From: an uncultured Myxococcales bacterium
GTDB lineage: Bacteria > Myxococcota_A > UBA9042
Direction: 5' to 3'
Assembly: GCA_903840165.1 (NCBI GenBank)
Contig: CAIMEY010000030.1
Span: 1 to 64,000, forward strand
Length of the DNA: 64,000 nucleotides
Of this stretch, positions 42,948 to 51,891 are shown one piece after another (the stretch's first letter is position 1; each line of letters starts with the position of its first letter). The notes beneath the pieces were generated by a model. It was not told where the DNA came from. It searched no databases and was given only the letters and a program-made list of their open reading frames with translations. Both the position numbers and the translations under genes were made by a program.

Positions 42948-44599
42948 GCCGCCTCCGTCGTCGCTTGCTGAGCGGGCAAATGTCCCAGCGCAACTAGGCG
43001 TTCTGTCAGGAGATCTTCACTTGGATCCCAGTAGTCTGGACTGCGCAGGAAAACGCCTGCCAAGCCGCGTCCGCCCTGCGGGGACCGCGCGATGTCGGCA
43101 AAGTGCCCCCGCGACAGAGCGACCATGAGGCCTTCTTCAGCCATTTCTTCTAGTAAAACAAGGGATTGAGACAGCACGTCTGCAGCCCGATTGGCAATCA
43201 TGCCACCCGGCGCAAAGGCGAGCTCGCCGCCTAGACCGCGTCCCGACGAGAAGATCATCTGCGCCGACTCTAGCGCCAGGTAACGGTCATGGATGTGCGG
43301 CGTGTGCATAGCTTCTGTCATCATACCAAGAAGTTGAATGCCCTGACCGGTCATGACGCCGACTAGGTCAAACAAAGCATCCTGGACGTGACCGCGCAGC
43401 ACGTTGCCGGTCATGTGCTTGGTGGGCGGCATGTACTTGAGCGGCGCGCCTGGAAACAAGTGGCGAATCAGCGCCGCCTGGGCCAGTTCCAGGGCCAAGG
43501 CATCGGGCAAATCCGGCTTGATCTCCATGGCATGTCCCAGTCCGAGCTGGGCGGTCTTGAGCCCCGCCGCCCGCGCCAGTGCTTCGTTGATCAGCGTCGA
43601 GGCAACGACGGTATGGGCCGCGTCCACCGCATCAGCCGTGGTCAGGTAGTTGTCCTCGCCGGTATTGATGATGAGGCCAGACAATGCGGACAACCGCCGA
43701 GAAATCCTTTGATCACAAAGCGTTCTTTGCATGTTGATGTCGCGAAACAGGATGCCGTACAGGGCGTCATTGAGCATCATGTCCAGGCGTTCAAAGCCGC
43801 CCATCACCGCGATTTCAGGCATACAGAGGCCGGACGCGTAGTTGCACAGGCGGATGTAACGGCCCAGTTCCTGCCCGACGTCATCCAACGCCTTGCGCAT
43901 CAAGCGAAAATTGGCTTGGGTGGCAAAGGTGCCGCCAAAGCCTTCGCTCGTCTCCCCTTGGGGCACGTAGTCAAGCAAAGACTGGCCGGTCGAGCGAATC
44001 ACCGCAATCACATCGGCGCCTTGCCGTGCCGCCACCCGGGCCTGCACGACGTCTTCGTGGATATTGCCTGAGGCGACGATGACGTACTTGAGGGGCTGCT
44101 GCCCCTGTCCAAGCTTGGAAATTTGTCTTTCACGTTCAAGACGTTGCGTTTCAATTCGCGCCAAGCCCGCCTGAGCCAGCTGTAGGCCGATGGACTGCGC
44201 CTGGGCCGGCAGAACGTCCACATTTGCGTGCGCAACCAGCAGCGTCGGGTCATCGACCATGGCCTGAGCCAGCGCCTGGGGCATGAGACCGGTTTTCAGC
44301 AGAGCGTGGCAAAAAGGTCTAGCGATTCCATGGTGCTGTATGCCAAGCGCCAGCAACTGATCGACCACCAGATTGACCAGGGGTGCACCGTCGCGGTCGC
44401 CATCAACGCCAAAAAGCCGCAAAATCGTGCGTTCAATCGCAACGGTAGAGCGCAATTGCGTAAACAGCTGAACTTGGTCAGCAATCCCGCTTGCTAGGTG
44501 GCGCGCGCGTTGCACCGCCTCGCGGTCGAGGTGCAGGGCGGGGCAGGAAAACCCTGGTGGCGAAGGGAGTTCTTGGCAAATGAGCGGGGAGTGTGTCAT
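42944..44599 (-). CDS. kamD: Lysine 5,6-aminomutase alpha subunit
   Basis: 551-aa large subunit of the adenosylcobalamin- and PLP-dependent 5,6-aminomutase. It reads VTEKRxxx-free N terminus, then LLALGIQHHGIARPFCHALLK, NIHEDVVQARVAARQGADVI, VNNxxx-type core with GNPG-free sequence, and IAVMGGFERLDMMLNDALYG, INTGEDNYLTTADAVDAAHTV and ALKYMPPTKHMTGNVLRGHV-like segments typical of KamD. ATG 44599 is preferred; the frame extends to 44668 but that part is poor and the conserved region begins near residue 10. Coupled to kamE by ATGA. No lysine 2,3-aminomutase or kdd/kce gene is beside it, so its route is not shown. Confidence 0.94.
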   Translation of the reverse strand: MTHSPLICQELPSPPGFSCPALHLDREAVQRARHLASGIADQVQLFTQLRSTVAIERTILRLFGVDGDRDGAPLVNLVVDQLLALGIQHHGIARPFCHALLKTGLMPQALAQAMVDDPTLLVAHANVDVLPAQAQSIGLQLAQAGLARIETQRLERERQISKLGQGQQPLKYVIVASGNIHEDVVQARVAARQGADVIAVIRSTGQSLLDYVPQGETSEGFGGTFATQANFRLMRKALDDVGQELGRYIRLCNYASGLCMPEIAVMGGFERLDMMLNDALYGILFRDINMQRTLCDQRISRRLSALSGLIINTGEDNYLTTADAVDAAHTVVASTLINEALARAAGLKTAQLGLGHAMEIKPDLPDALALELAQAALIRHLFPGAPLKYMPPTKHMTGNVLRGHVQDALFDLVGVMTGQGIQLLGMMTEAMHTPHIHDRYLALESAQMIFSSGRGLGGELAFAPGGMIANRAADVLSQSLVLLEEMAEEGLMVALSRGHFADIARSPQGGRGLAGVFLRSPDYWDPSEDLLTERLVALGHLPAQQATTEAA

Positions 44600-45059
44600 C
44601 GCAGCCTCAGGGTCGAACGGGCCGCGAGTGTACGCTGGCAGCCCCCAAAAGGCACGACTGCGCCCCAACGGTGCGTCTGGCGCGAAAATGCCCGTTATTG
44701 GGTGTAACTTTTCCTTTGAATTTCACACGACTATGGGTTTGCTGCGTCCACTTCACGCCTACGCAAGGGCCTGGGTCAACTGCGCGCAGGGACCTGGGTC
44801 AACCGCGCGCCTGGACACCCAAGACGGCCCTGATCCGGCGAGGCAATTTGCCATTGCGAGGTCGCAGGGCTATACAGGGGCGAAAAGATTGGCGGATCAG
44901 GTGAGGTTCCCTAGCGCTGGCGACCGGAGCAGTACCGATCAAGGACTCGGCCGCAGCCCCGAACCCGGCGGTAGATGCTGCTTGGAACACCCGAGACGTC
45001 AATTCTGTTCTTGATCGCCCATGTAGGGCGCGTATCGACCCGCACACCCCAGGCGGAAG
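44600..45059. other. Divergent intergenic region upstream of kamD and the SpoIID gene
   Basis: About 460 bases with no called gene, between kamD (minus) and the SpoIID-domain gene (plus), so it should contain both upstream regions. The only clear structure is a pair of near-identical direct repeats at 44770-44787 and 44793-44810. No cobalamin riboswitch box was found by eye on either strand although kamDE need B12. Frames here are short and shadow-like. Confidence 0.5.
44770..44810. repeat. Two direct repeats with 23-bp period upstream of kamD and SpoIID gene
   Basis: CCTGGGTCAACTGCGCGC (44770-44787) recurs as CCTGGGTCAACCGCGCGC (44793-44810), one mismatch over 18 bases and a 23-base period, close to two helical turns. 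This spacing suits two protein binding sites on one face of the DNA. The repeat lies in the divergent gap, about 170 bases upstream of kamD and 250 bases upstream of the SpoIID gene. Binding protein is unknown. Confidence 0.65.
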
Positions 45060-46805
45060 GTGACTGTGCTCGAGCACATCGTTATTATTATCAAACAGTT
45101 AAGCCGTTCAGCCCCGTCGAGACACCTCAAGGACACGACGTACCTTTGCCGTTGCGCCTGGGCCCTTGGGCTTGCCTCGCTGTTGTCGATGATAACTACG
45201 CAAATTTACGCAGATAATGACCCTCTGGGCCATGGCGACCGCGCGGCAAGTCTGTACCGGGACGTTCTGAGGCTGGACGGCAAGGGCAACCCACTGCTGC
45301 CGATGTCGGTGCTGTCTCGCGCTGAAAAGCTTGAAGTATCAGCTGCTGGCGGCGTTCGCATCCTGGGCACTGGCGATGGCCAAGTCGAAGTGCGCGTGCC
45401 GGGACCGGTAGAGGTGACCTACACGCAAGGAAAGCCAGGGCAATTGCAGCATTTTGTCATCCTTGCTCAAGCCCCGGCTGTGGATTTCGACCTGCTGCGC
45501 AAGGCCAAACAAGTCTGGAAAGAAAGGAACTTGCCCGTCAAGACCCTGGGAACGGGCACGACCTATAGCCTTGCGGGGCAGGCGCTCGACACACGCACGA
45601 CCCTGCTGGTCCTGGAGACCGCTTTTGCCGGGCTGCCCCAGGCCGAAGCGAGATCGGCCGAGCTTGAGAAGCAGTATGGCGTCGATCTCGATATTATTTC
45701 AGTGCTTTCCGAGCCACCTACCTGTACGCTGATCGTCAAATCGGCGTCCGCAGAGCTGCGCGCGGCCGACGTGCTGTGGTTTGAGGCGTTGGGCAAGGGC
45801 GAATTGCGGGTCACCGGAACAGGCAAAGCCGGCAAAAAGGAAATGGATTTGCCGGGGCGCATCTACGTGGTGCCAGCCAAGGACGGCGGCCTCGAGGTCG
45901 TCAATGAAGCAGAACTTGAACGAATTCTTGAAGGAATCGTCGCCAGCGAAATCTTCCACAGCGCCCCTGAAGCCGCCCTGCGCGCCCAAGCTGTGGCCGC
46001 TCGCACGGACGTCTTGGCCAAGGTAGGCACCCGTCATGCTACTGATCCTTATGCGATTTGCAGCGAAGTGCACTGCCAGGCTTACAACGGCATGAACAAG
46101 GTGAATCCGCGCATTGCCATGGCGGTCCGCGATACCCACGGCATGGTGATGCTCGACGCCCAGGGGCACTTGGTGGACGCCTATTACCACGCTGTGTCGG
46201 GCGGACATACCGAAAACAATGAGTTTGCTTGGCCCGGCCTACCCCAGGCGGCCCTGCGTGGGCGAGCCGATTTGGTTGCTGGTGCGGTGGACCATTTGGC
46301 CGGTGGACCGAGCGAGGCCGCTGTACTTAACCTTCTGGCAGAAAAGGATAATTCATGGGCTGCTGCCAGCGCAATGAATGGCGAGGCGGCGCGGTGGACC
46401 CAAGAGCGCTCGGCCAGCGAGTTGCAGCGGTCTTTGGCGAGCATTGGCGTCGACCAGCCCGTCACCGATATTCATGTGGATAAACGAGGCGTTTCTGGAC
46501 GCGCCATCGAGATCACTTTGACCTTGCACAATGGCCACAAGGTCCCGCTTGTGGGTGAACTGCGCATTCGCAAAGCGCTTGGCGGTTCAGCAGGGCCAAA
46601 GGGACTGCGGTCTTCTCTGTTTGTCGTGACGCCGGGCCCCATTCGCGGCGGAATTCCGCAAAGTTGGACCTTCCGCGGCGCAGGCTTTGGCCATGGCGTT
46701 GGCATGGACCAGACCGGGGCGGTGGGTCGCGCGAAGGCTGGACAGGATTTTCGACAGATTTTGCGGCATTACTACAATGGCGCCAAGATCGAGCAACTGT
46801 ACTGA
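45060..46805 (+). CDS. SpoIID/LytB-domain protein
   Basis: 581-aa protein with an N-terminal signal or anchor (AWALGLASLLSMITTQIYA near residue 40). The SpoIID domain lies in the second half: RILEGIVASEIFHSAPEAAL, QAVAARTDVLAKVG, YYHAVSGGHTENNEFAW and FGHGVGMDQTGAVGRA, ending QILRHYYNGAKIEQLY. In Bacillus, SpoIID is a lytic transglycosylase cutting stripped glycan strands; relatives occur in non-sporulating bacteria and are linked to cell wall hydrolysis. The catalytic Glu (ASEIF) is present. The first 250 residues are not recognised. GTG 45060 has GGCGGAAG before it, and a second GTG at 45066 is possible. Confidence 0.9.
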   Translation: MTVLEHIVIIIKQLSRSAPSRHLKDTTYLCRCAWALGLASLLSMITTQIYADNDPLGHGDRAASLYRDVLRLDGKGNPLLPMSVLSRAEKLEVSAAGGVRILGTGDGQVEVRVPGPVEVTYTQGKPGQLQHFVILAQAPAVDFDLLRKAKQVWKERNLPVKTLGTGTTYSLAGQALDTRTTLLVLETAFAGLPQAEARSAELEKQYGVDLDIISVLSEPPTCTLIVKSASAELRAADVLWFEALGKGELRVTGTGKAGKKEMDLPGRIYVVPAKDGGLEVVNEAELERILEGIVASEIFHSAPEAALRAQAVAARTDVLAKVGTRHATDPYAICSEVHCQAYNGMNKVNPRIAMAVRDTHGMVMLDAQGHLVDAYYHAVSGGHTENNEFAWPGLPQAALRGRADLVAGAVDHLAGGPSEAAVLNLLAEKDNSWAAASAMNGEAARWTQERSASELQRSLASIGVDQPVTDIHVDKRGVSGRAIEITLTLHNGHKVPLVGELRIRKALGGSAGPKGLRSSLFVVTPGPIRGGIPQSWTFRGAGFGHGVGMDQTGAVGRAKAGQDFRQILRHYYNGAKIEQLY

Positions 46806-46855
46806 CGTGCCCGCCTTGGGCCGTCCTCAGGCAGGGGCCAAGCACGGAGACGGTC

Positions 46856-48010
46856 ATGGCCGGCAACAGTTTTGGCGGCGCCCTACGCCAGACCACTTTT
46901 GGCGAATCACATGGCATAGCCTTGGGTTGCGTCGTTGATGGTTGTCCCGCCGGCGTGCCTCTTGAGCCGCAGCGGTTGGCTCAGGCCCTGGCCCGCCGTC
47001 GCCCGGGGCAATCCACACTGACCACCGCGCGGGCTGAAGGGGACGAACCGGAGATTCTCTCTGGCGTTTACCAGGGCATGACGCTGGGTACGCCGATCGC
47101 CGTGCTGGTGCGCAATCACGACGCTAAGTCCAAAGACTACTCGATTTTACAAGAGAATTCGCGCGCCGGCCACGCGGACTTCACCTACCGCGCCCGATAC
47201 GGCCATGTCGATCCACGAGGGGGAGGACGAGCCAGCGCCCGTGAGACCATCGGTCGCGTCGCCGCCGGTGCGATTGCCGAAGCAATTCTCGAGGCTTGGC
47301 GCCTGCAGCAGGGACGCCCCGCCATTGAGGTGGTCGCCTGGGTGCAATCGATTGGCGATATCCAAGCAGATACCGGCTCTTGCTGGCAGATCGCCACAGC
47401 TGGACACGCGGTGAATCCGGCTACCTTGACGCGCGCTGAAGTCGACCAGAGCCTGGTGCGCTGTCCCGACGCCCAGGCCAGTCAGGCGATGATCGAGGCC
47501 ATCGATGCCGCGCGTCTACAGCGAGATAGCCTTGGCGGAATCGTACGTTGCATCGTCCGCGGCCTACCCGCTGGCTGGGGCGATCCTGTGTTTGACAAGC
47601 TAACGGGTACCCTGAGCCATGCCCTGATGTCGCTCCCGGCGGCAAGAGGCGTGCAATTTGGTTCAGGCTTTTCCGCTGCAACGATGCGGGGTTCTCAGCA
47701 CAACGACGCCTTTGTCCAAGGAGATCACGGCGCCGCTTTCGCCACCAACCACCACGGTGGCTTGCTTGGTGGCATCAGCAGTGGTGCCGACCTATGCTTG
47801 GAATTGGCCTTCAAACCACCTGCAACCATTGCACAACCTCAGCAAGGCTGGGCCAATGCCGGCCATCCGCAAACGTTGCAGGTTGGCGGGCGTCACGATC
47901 CCTGCGTCTTGCCGCGCGCTGTGCCTTTGGTCGAAGCTGCGGTAGCTTTCTGCTTGGCAGACGCGATGTTGCGCGTGGCGACTCTGACGTCTGGAGGCTC
48001 CCATGCCTAG
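46856..48010 (+). CDS. aroC: Chorismate synthase
   Basis: 384-aa chorismate synthase, which makes chorismate from EPSP with reduced FMN in the last step of the shikimate pathway. Family motifs: GNSFGGALRQTTFGESHGIA, VDGCPAGV, RRRPGQSTLTTARAEGDEPEI-like sequence, YGHVDPRGGGRASARETIGRVAAGA and NHHGGLLGGISSG. ATG 46856 follows CACGGAGACGG; the frame extends upstream into the SpoIID gene. Length is slightly above the usual 360. The 3' end overlaps the next gene by eight bases. Confidence 0.96.
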   Translation: MAGNSFGGALRQTTFGESHGIALGCVVDGCPAGVPLEPQRLAQALARRRPGQSTLTTARAEGDEPEILSGVYQGMTLGTPIAVLVRNHDAKSKDYSILQENSRAGHADFTYRARYGHVDPRGGGRASARETIGRVAAGAIAEAILEAWRLQQGRPAIEVVAWVQSIGDIQADTGSCWQIATAGHAVNPATLTRAEVDQSLVRCPDAQASQAMIEAIDAARLQRDSLGGIVRCIVRGLPAGWGDPVFDKLTGTLSHALMSLPAARGVQFGSGFSAATMRGSQHNDAFVQGDHGAAFATNHHGGLLGGISSGADLCLELAFKPPATIAQPQQGWANAGHPQTLQVGGRHDPCVLPRAVPLVEAAVAFCLADAMLRVATLTSGGSHA

Positions 48011-48728
48011 GCTCCTCCGCCGCATCGCCCCGGTTCTGCTGACCCTGGCTTGCCTGCACGTGGGCTGCGCGCAGATTCAGCAGAATGTGCAGTTGCGCGC
48101 AGAACCTTTAGAAAAACCTCGGGTCAGCCGGTTGGAGAGCGGCCATGGCACCGGCGTTAGCGGACAACGGCAGGGCGATGCCGTGCTGGTGCAGGTCTGG
48201 CAGGTCACCTACTGCACCGAACAGACGCGGCAAAATGCCCGTGGAATCGAGGTTATAGAGCGCCATTCGGTCGGACCTTCGCTGGCCATGCAATGGACCT
48301 TTGGCGGCGTGCTGACGGCGGCGGCGGCGGGTCTGGCCACCTACAACACCGTGGTTCCGCCCGACCCAAATACGGGCAAGTCCCAAGCGGCGGGCTATGT
48401 CATGCCAGCCGTGATCGGTGCCGCGGGCCTGGGCATGATCATTGGCTCGCTGGTCCAACAAATGAGCTTAGGTACTCATGAATTCGACCGCGGCGTCCGA
48501 GAACTCTTGGTCCAAGGCCGTCCCGAACCGTGCAAACGGCAGCCAGCCACGTCAGGACATATTCGCTTAACTTTCAGCGATATGTCTGAGCTGCAGGCCG
48601 ATGCCGACGCGCAGGGCCGGGCGACCATCAGTTTGCCAGCAGACCTCGACAAGCACCTGCAGGACAGCCGTCGTGTGACGCTGGAAGTCGACGGCGACAC
48701 GCGCGCGCAAGAAAGAATTACGCTTTAA
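48003..48728 (+). CDS. Unknown lipoprotein overlapping aroC
   Basis: 241-aa protein with a signal peptide MPRLLRRIAPVLLTLACL and lipobox-like LHVGC, so probably a lipoprotein. A hydrophobic glycine-rich stretch near residues 98-150 (FGGVLTAAAAGLATYN, PAVIGAAGLGMIIGSLV) suggests one or two membrane helices or a buried segment. The C terminus looks like a small domain with DMSELQADADAQGRATI. No family recognised. It overlaps aroC by eight bases, consistent with translational coupling, yet with no functional link that I can see. Confidence 0.7.
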   Translation: MPRLLRRIAPVLLTLACLHVGCAQIQQNVQLRAEPLEKPRVSRLESGHGTGVSGQRQGDAVLVQVWQVTYCTEQTRQNARGIEVIERHSVGPSLAMQWTFGGVLTAAAAGLATYNTVVPPDPNTGKSQAAGYVMPAVIGAAGLGMIIGSLVQQMSLGTHEFDRGVRELLVQGRPEPCKRQPATSGHIRLTFSDMSELQADADAQGRATISLPADLDKHLQDSRRVTLEVDGDTRAQERITL

Positions 48729-48850
48729 AACAATGGCCATGTGCGCTCGCCGGGGTCCGCAATCGCTCCGAGGCACGCCAAGACTTGACCTGGGCACCCA
48801 GGGGCCGGTACACCGTGGCCGCCGCGCCCAGTTGCGCGAGAGGCAAAAGG

Positions 48851-49963
48851 GTGACTGACGTTTCTGATATTGCTGATGAATCTTCGCAGTCGTCCGCTCA
48901 CGGCTCGACCAGTTCTGCTGCTGACGGGTTACTGGCCCAAGACGGGCGGGTTCTCGTGCAGGGGTCGACGCGAGGCTATTTGCGCCAAGATCCCGCGCAA
49001 TTGCTTGAAGTTGCCGTCCTAGCTGCCCAGACCGGATGGCCGCTGAGCAGCGAACTGGCCCGGGCATTAGCCCGTGAATCTGGGCACATCCTCGACGTCC
49101 CACGTGCGCAATGGCAGAGCGGCATGGCCCGCATCTTGCTGGCCCCGCACGCAGGCACTGGACTGCTGGTCCTGCACCAAGCCCAGATCCTGCAGATGAT
49201 GCTGCCCGAAGTGGCGTCCATGGCGGATTTCCACAACTCTTGTCCGATCCACCACAAGGACATCTTCGACCATACCCTTCAAGTCATTGAGAAATGTCCA
49301 CCGGTCCTGGCCGTGCGCTGGGCGGCCTTGATGCACGACACCGGCAAGGTATGGACCCGCACCGTGATCAAGGGAAAAGTTCATTTCTTTCGCCATGAAG
49401 AACTGGGAGCCAGCCTGATGGAGGGCGTGGCCGGTCGTTTTCACCTGGACCCCGACCTGCGCGACCGCGTCGTCTACATCATCAGCAACCACGCGCGCGC
49501 CAACGTGTATGCCACCGATTGGACCGATAGCGCCGTCCGGCGGTTGATTCGCGACATGGGGCCGAACTTGCACGACGTCCTAGCCTTCAGCCAGAGCGAT
49601 TTCACGACCAAGCGTCAGTGGCGAATCGCGGAAGTGCGCCAGCTGACTGAGGAACTCAACAAGCGTATCCTGGAGATTGCCGCGGCCGATAGCCGAATTC
49701 CGCCCCTGCCCAAAGGGCTTGGCCACCTGATCATGACCTCCACAGGCCTGCAAGGCGGACCTTGGCTGGGCGAGGTGACGGCGTGGTTGGAAGCGGAGGT
49801 CGAAGCGGGGCAACTGCCGGGACAACTGCCAGCAGAAGCTTATCTTGCGTATTTACAGGAAAATCGCCCCGATCTGCTGGCGATTCCAGCGGATCAGGTC
49901 CGCCAGCGACGAGCGCAGCGATCGGCCGCAAAACCCACTGAAATTACCGCAGAATTGAAGTAG
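48851..49963 (+). CDS. HD-domain protein related to CCA-adding enzyme C-terminal domains
   Basis: 370-aa protein whose centre reads HHKDIFDHTLQVIEK and WAALMHDTGKVWTR, then HFFRHEELGASLMEGVAGRF and YIISNHARANVY. The His and Asp residues of an HD metal-dependent phosphohydrolase are present (HDTGK). The arrangement is that of the HD part of bacterial CCA tRNA nucleotidyltransferases, but the N-terminal nucleotidyltransferase domain is missing; the first 130 residues show nothing of it. The C terminus is Glu/Gln-rich. GTG 48851 has GAGAGG seven bases before it. The phosphatase or phosphodiesterase substrate is unknown. Confidence 0.8.
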   Translation: MTDVSDIADESSQSSAHGSTSSAADGLLAQDGRVLVQGSTRGYLRQDPAQLLEVAVLAAQTGWPLSSELARALARESGHILDVPRAQWQSGMARILLAPHAGTGLLVLHQAQILQMMLPEVASMADFHNSCPIHHKDIFDHTLQVIEKCPPVLAVRWAALMHDTGKVWTRTVIKGKVHFFRHEELGASLMEGVAGRFHLDPDLRDRVVYIISNHARANVYATDWTDSAVRRLIRDMGPNLHDVLAFSQSDFTTKRQWRIAEVRQLTEELNKRILEIAAADSRIPPLPKGLGHLIMTSTGLQGGPWLGEVTAWLEAEVEAGQLPGQLPAEAYLAYLQENRPDLLAIPADQVRQRRAQRSAAKPTEITAELK

Positions 49964-49984
49964 GGTTGGCGGTCTCAGCGGTTT

Positions 49985-51643
49985 CTACGCCTGCAGGATG
50001 GCCAGGGCCGCTTCATAGCCGTCGATCGCCGAACTTACGATGCCACCAGCGTATCCAGCCCCTTCGGCGCACGGGTACAAACCCGGATGGCTGACGGATT
50101 GACGGTCTGCGCCGCGAACGATGCGCACCGGACTGGATGTCGTGGTCTCGACGCCGACGATCACTGCTTCCTGCGACAAATAACCCTTGAATTGCCCCTG
50201 TTCTACCTGCTTGGCCCCCTGGGCGAGCGCCGCAACCACGCGCCTGGGCAGCAGTTGATCGATGCGACCCAGCGCCGCTCCGGGCCGATAGGTCATGCGC
50301 GCCGGCAAACTGGCACTGGCTTGCCCGCGCACAAAGTCCGTCAAGCGCTGAGTGGGTGCCGCGTAGGCCCCTCCACCCATGGAAAAACACGCTTTTTCAA
50401 GCCTTTCCTGCAGGGCCACGCCGGCCAGCGCGCCACCGGCGACGTGGTCGCCAAAATCCGCATCAGCGGCGAGATCGCCCGGCCTTTGCCAATAAAATTC
50501 AGATGCTGCCACCTGGGTCACCAGAGCGGCATTGGCAAAGCCTGAACCTCGGTTGGCGTTGGACATGCCGTTGACGTTGAGGCGATCGGCTTGAGTCGGG
50601 CTGGGCAAGATAAACCCGCCTGGACACATGCAAAATGAATAGACGCCCTGCGTTTGGCCAGAAACCGAAACCTGCTGGCGCAAGAAATACTCAGCCGCGC
50701 CCAAGGCTGGATGCCCTGCAAGTTCACCAAGTTGCGCCTGATCGACCAGCGCTTGCGGATGCTCGACGCGCGCGCCGATAGCGAAGTCCTTGCGCTGCAG
50801 GGCAACGCCGCGCTGGGCCAGAAGCCGGTAGGTGTCGCGCGCCGAATGGCCCGTGGCCAAAATCACATGAGTTCCCTGCAGTTCCGTGCCATCATCCAAA
50901 CGGACGCCGCAGACTCGCCCGTGGCCGTCTTGGAGAAGGTCCGTCATGCGCTGACCAAAGCGCAGTTCGTGCCCCGCTTCGCGCAGCGCTTCTCGCAACG
51001 TTTTCATCATGGGAATCAGGCGATTGGATCCCACATGCGGGTGTGCCGCCACGGAAATATCGGGATCGGCCCCGAGGGCGACCAAACGCGCATAAATATC
51101 TGGAACAAAAGGATGTTTTGACCGCGTATACAACTTTCCGTCAGAAAAGGTGCCGGCACCGCCTTCGCCATAGCAAAGGTTGGATTCCTCATGCAACTGC
51201 CCGTGAACACGAAGGTCTCGGACGTCCAAAGCCCGCGGCTCCACGGCCTGTCCCCGCTCAAGCACGATGCAGCGAACCCCCGCTTCGGCAAAGGCGATGG
51301 CCGCGAACAGGCCGGCCGGCCCCATGCCAACGATGATTGGCGACAAACCTTGCGGTTTCTTTGCCAAATGAAGGGTTCTCAATAGGGGCGGCAGAGCCAG
51401 ATCGGGGGCAGCGCTGGGCCGCAGGAAGACGTCGCAGCGCAGCACCCACATCGGCTGGCGACGCCTGCGCAAATCTATGGAACGTTTGCGAATTACCACG
51501 GCCGCAACTTGGCTCGGGGCCAGGGATGTGACCCCCAGGACTGCCGGCAGCAAACGCGGATCGCCATCAAGGGGCACGCCCTGCAGATCGATCGGCAGAT
51601 GCAATTCCACGGTTTGCCCATGATTGGACGGTAGATTTTGCAC
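49985..51643 (-). CDS. FAD-dependent dehydrogenase (COG2509-like)
   Basis: 552-aa flavoprotein. After about 100 residues comes the FAD-binding loop IIVGMGPAGLFAAIAFAEAG (GxGxxG). It continues with CIVLERGQ and CYGEGGAGTFSDGKLYTR, then VILATGHSARDTYRLL near residue 270, and FCMCPGGFILPSPT. This pattern is that of the uncharacterised FAD-dependent dehydrogenases in COG2509. The N terminus has LRRRRQPMWVLRCDVFL, a separate small domain often found in these proteins. It starts at GTG 51643. Reaction unknown. Confidence 0.88.
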   Translation of the reverse strand: MQNLPSNHGQTVELHLPIDLQGVPLDGDPRLLPAVLGVTSLAPSQVAAVVIRKRSIDLRRRRQPMWVLRCDVFLRPSAAPDLALPPLLRTLHLAKKPQGLSPIIVGMGPAGLFAAIAFAEAGVRCIVLERGQAVEPRALDVRDLRVHGQLHEESNLCYGEGGAGTFSDGKLYTRSKHPFVPDIYARLVALGADPDISVAAHPHVGSNRLIPMMKTLREALREAGHELRFGQRMTDLLQDGHGRVCGVRLDDGTELQGTHVILATGHSARDTYRLLAQRGVALQRKDFAIGARVEHPQALVDQAQLGELAGHPALGAAEYFLRQQVSVSGQTQGVYSFCMCPGGFILPSPTQADRLNVNGMSNANRGSGFANAALVTQVAASEFYWQRPGDLAADADFGDHVAGGALAGVALQERLEKACFSMGGGAYAAPTQRLTDFVRGQASASLPARMTYRPGAALGRIDQLLPRRVVAALAQGAKQVEQGQFKGYLSQEAVIVGVETTTSSPVRIVRGADRQSVSHPGLYPCAEGAGYAGGIVSSAIDGYEAALAILQA

Positions 51644-51891
51644 CTAGGGCGGGACCTCAAGCAGCGCAGGGAGGCGCGCCATACCATTGCGGTGCCGCCC
51701 CAACCTCGGCCGGCGGACCACGGGCTGCAGTGTCCCGAGCCTATCGCAGCGGGTCAAGCGCCAGCGGCCGGCAAAAAGCCGATGAAAATGCGGCATGGCG
51801 GACAAAGTTGGTATACGCTACCGACAAATGGACCGCGCCGCGCGGCGCTATTTTCCACTTTTCGCGCTGTCACGGCGCTTGCGAAACGCCT

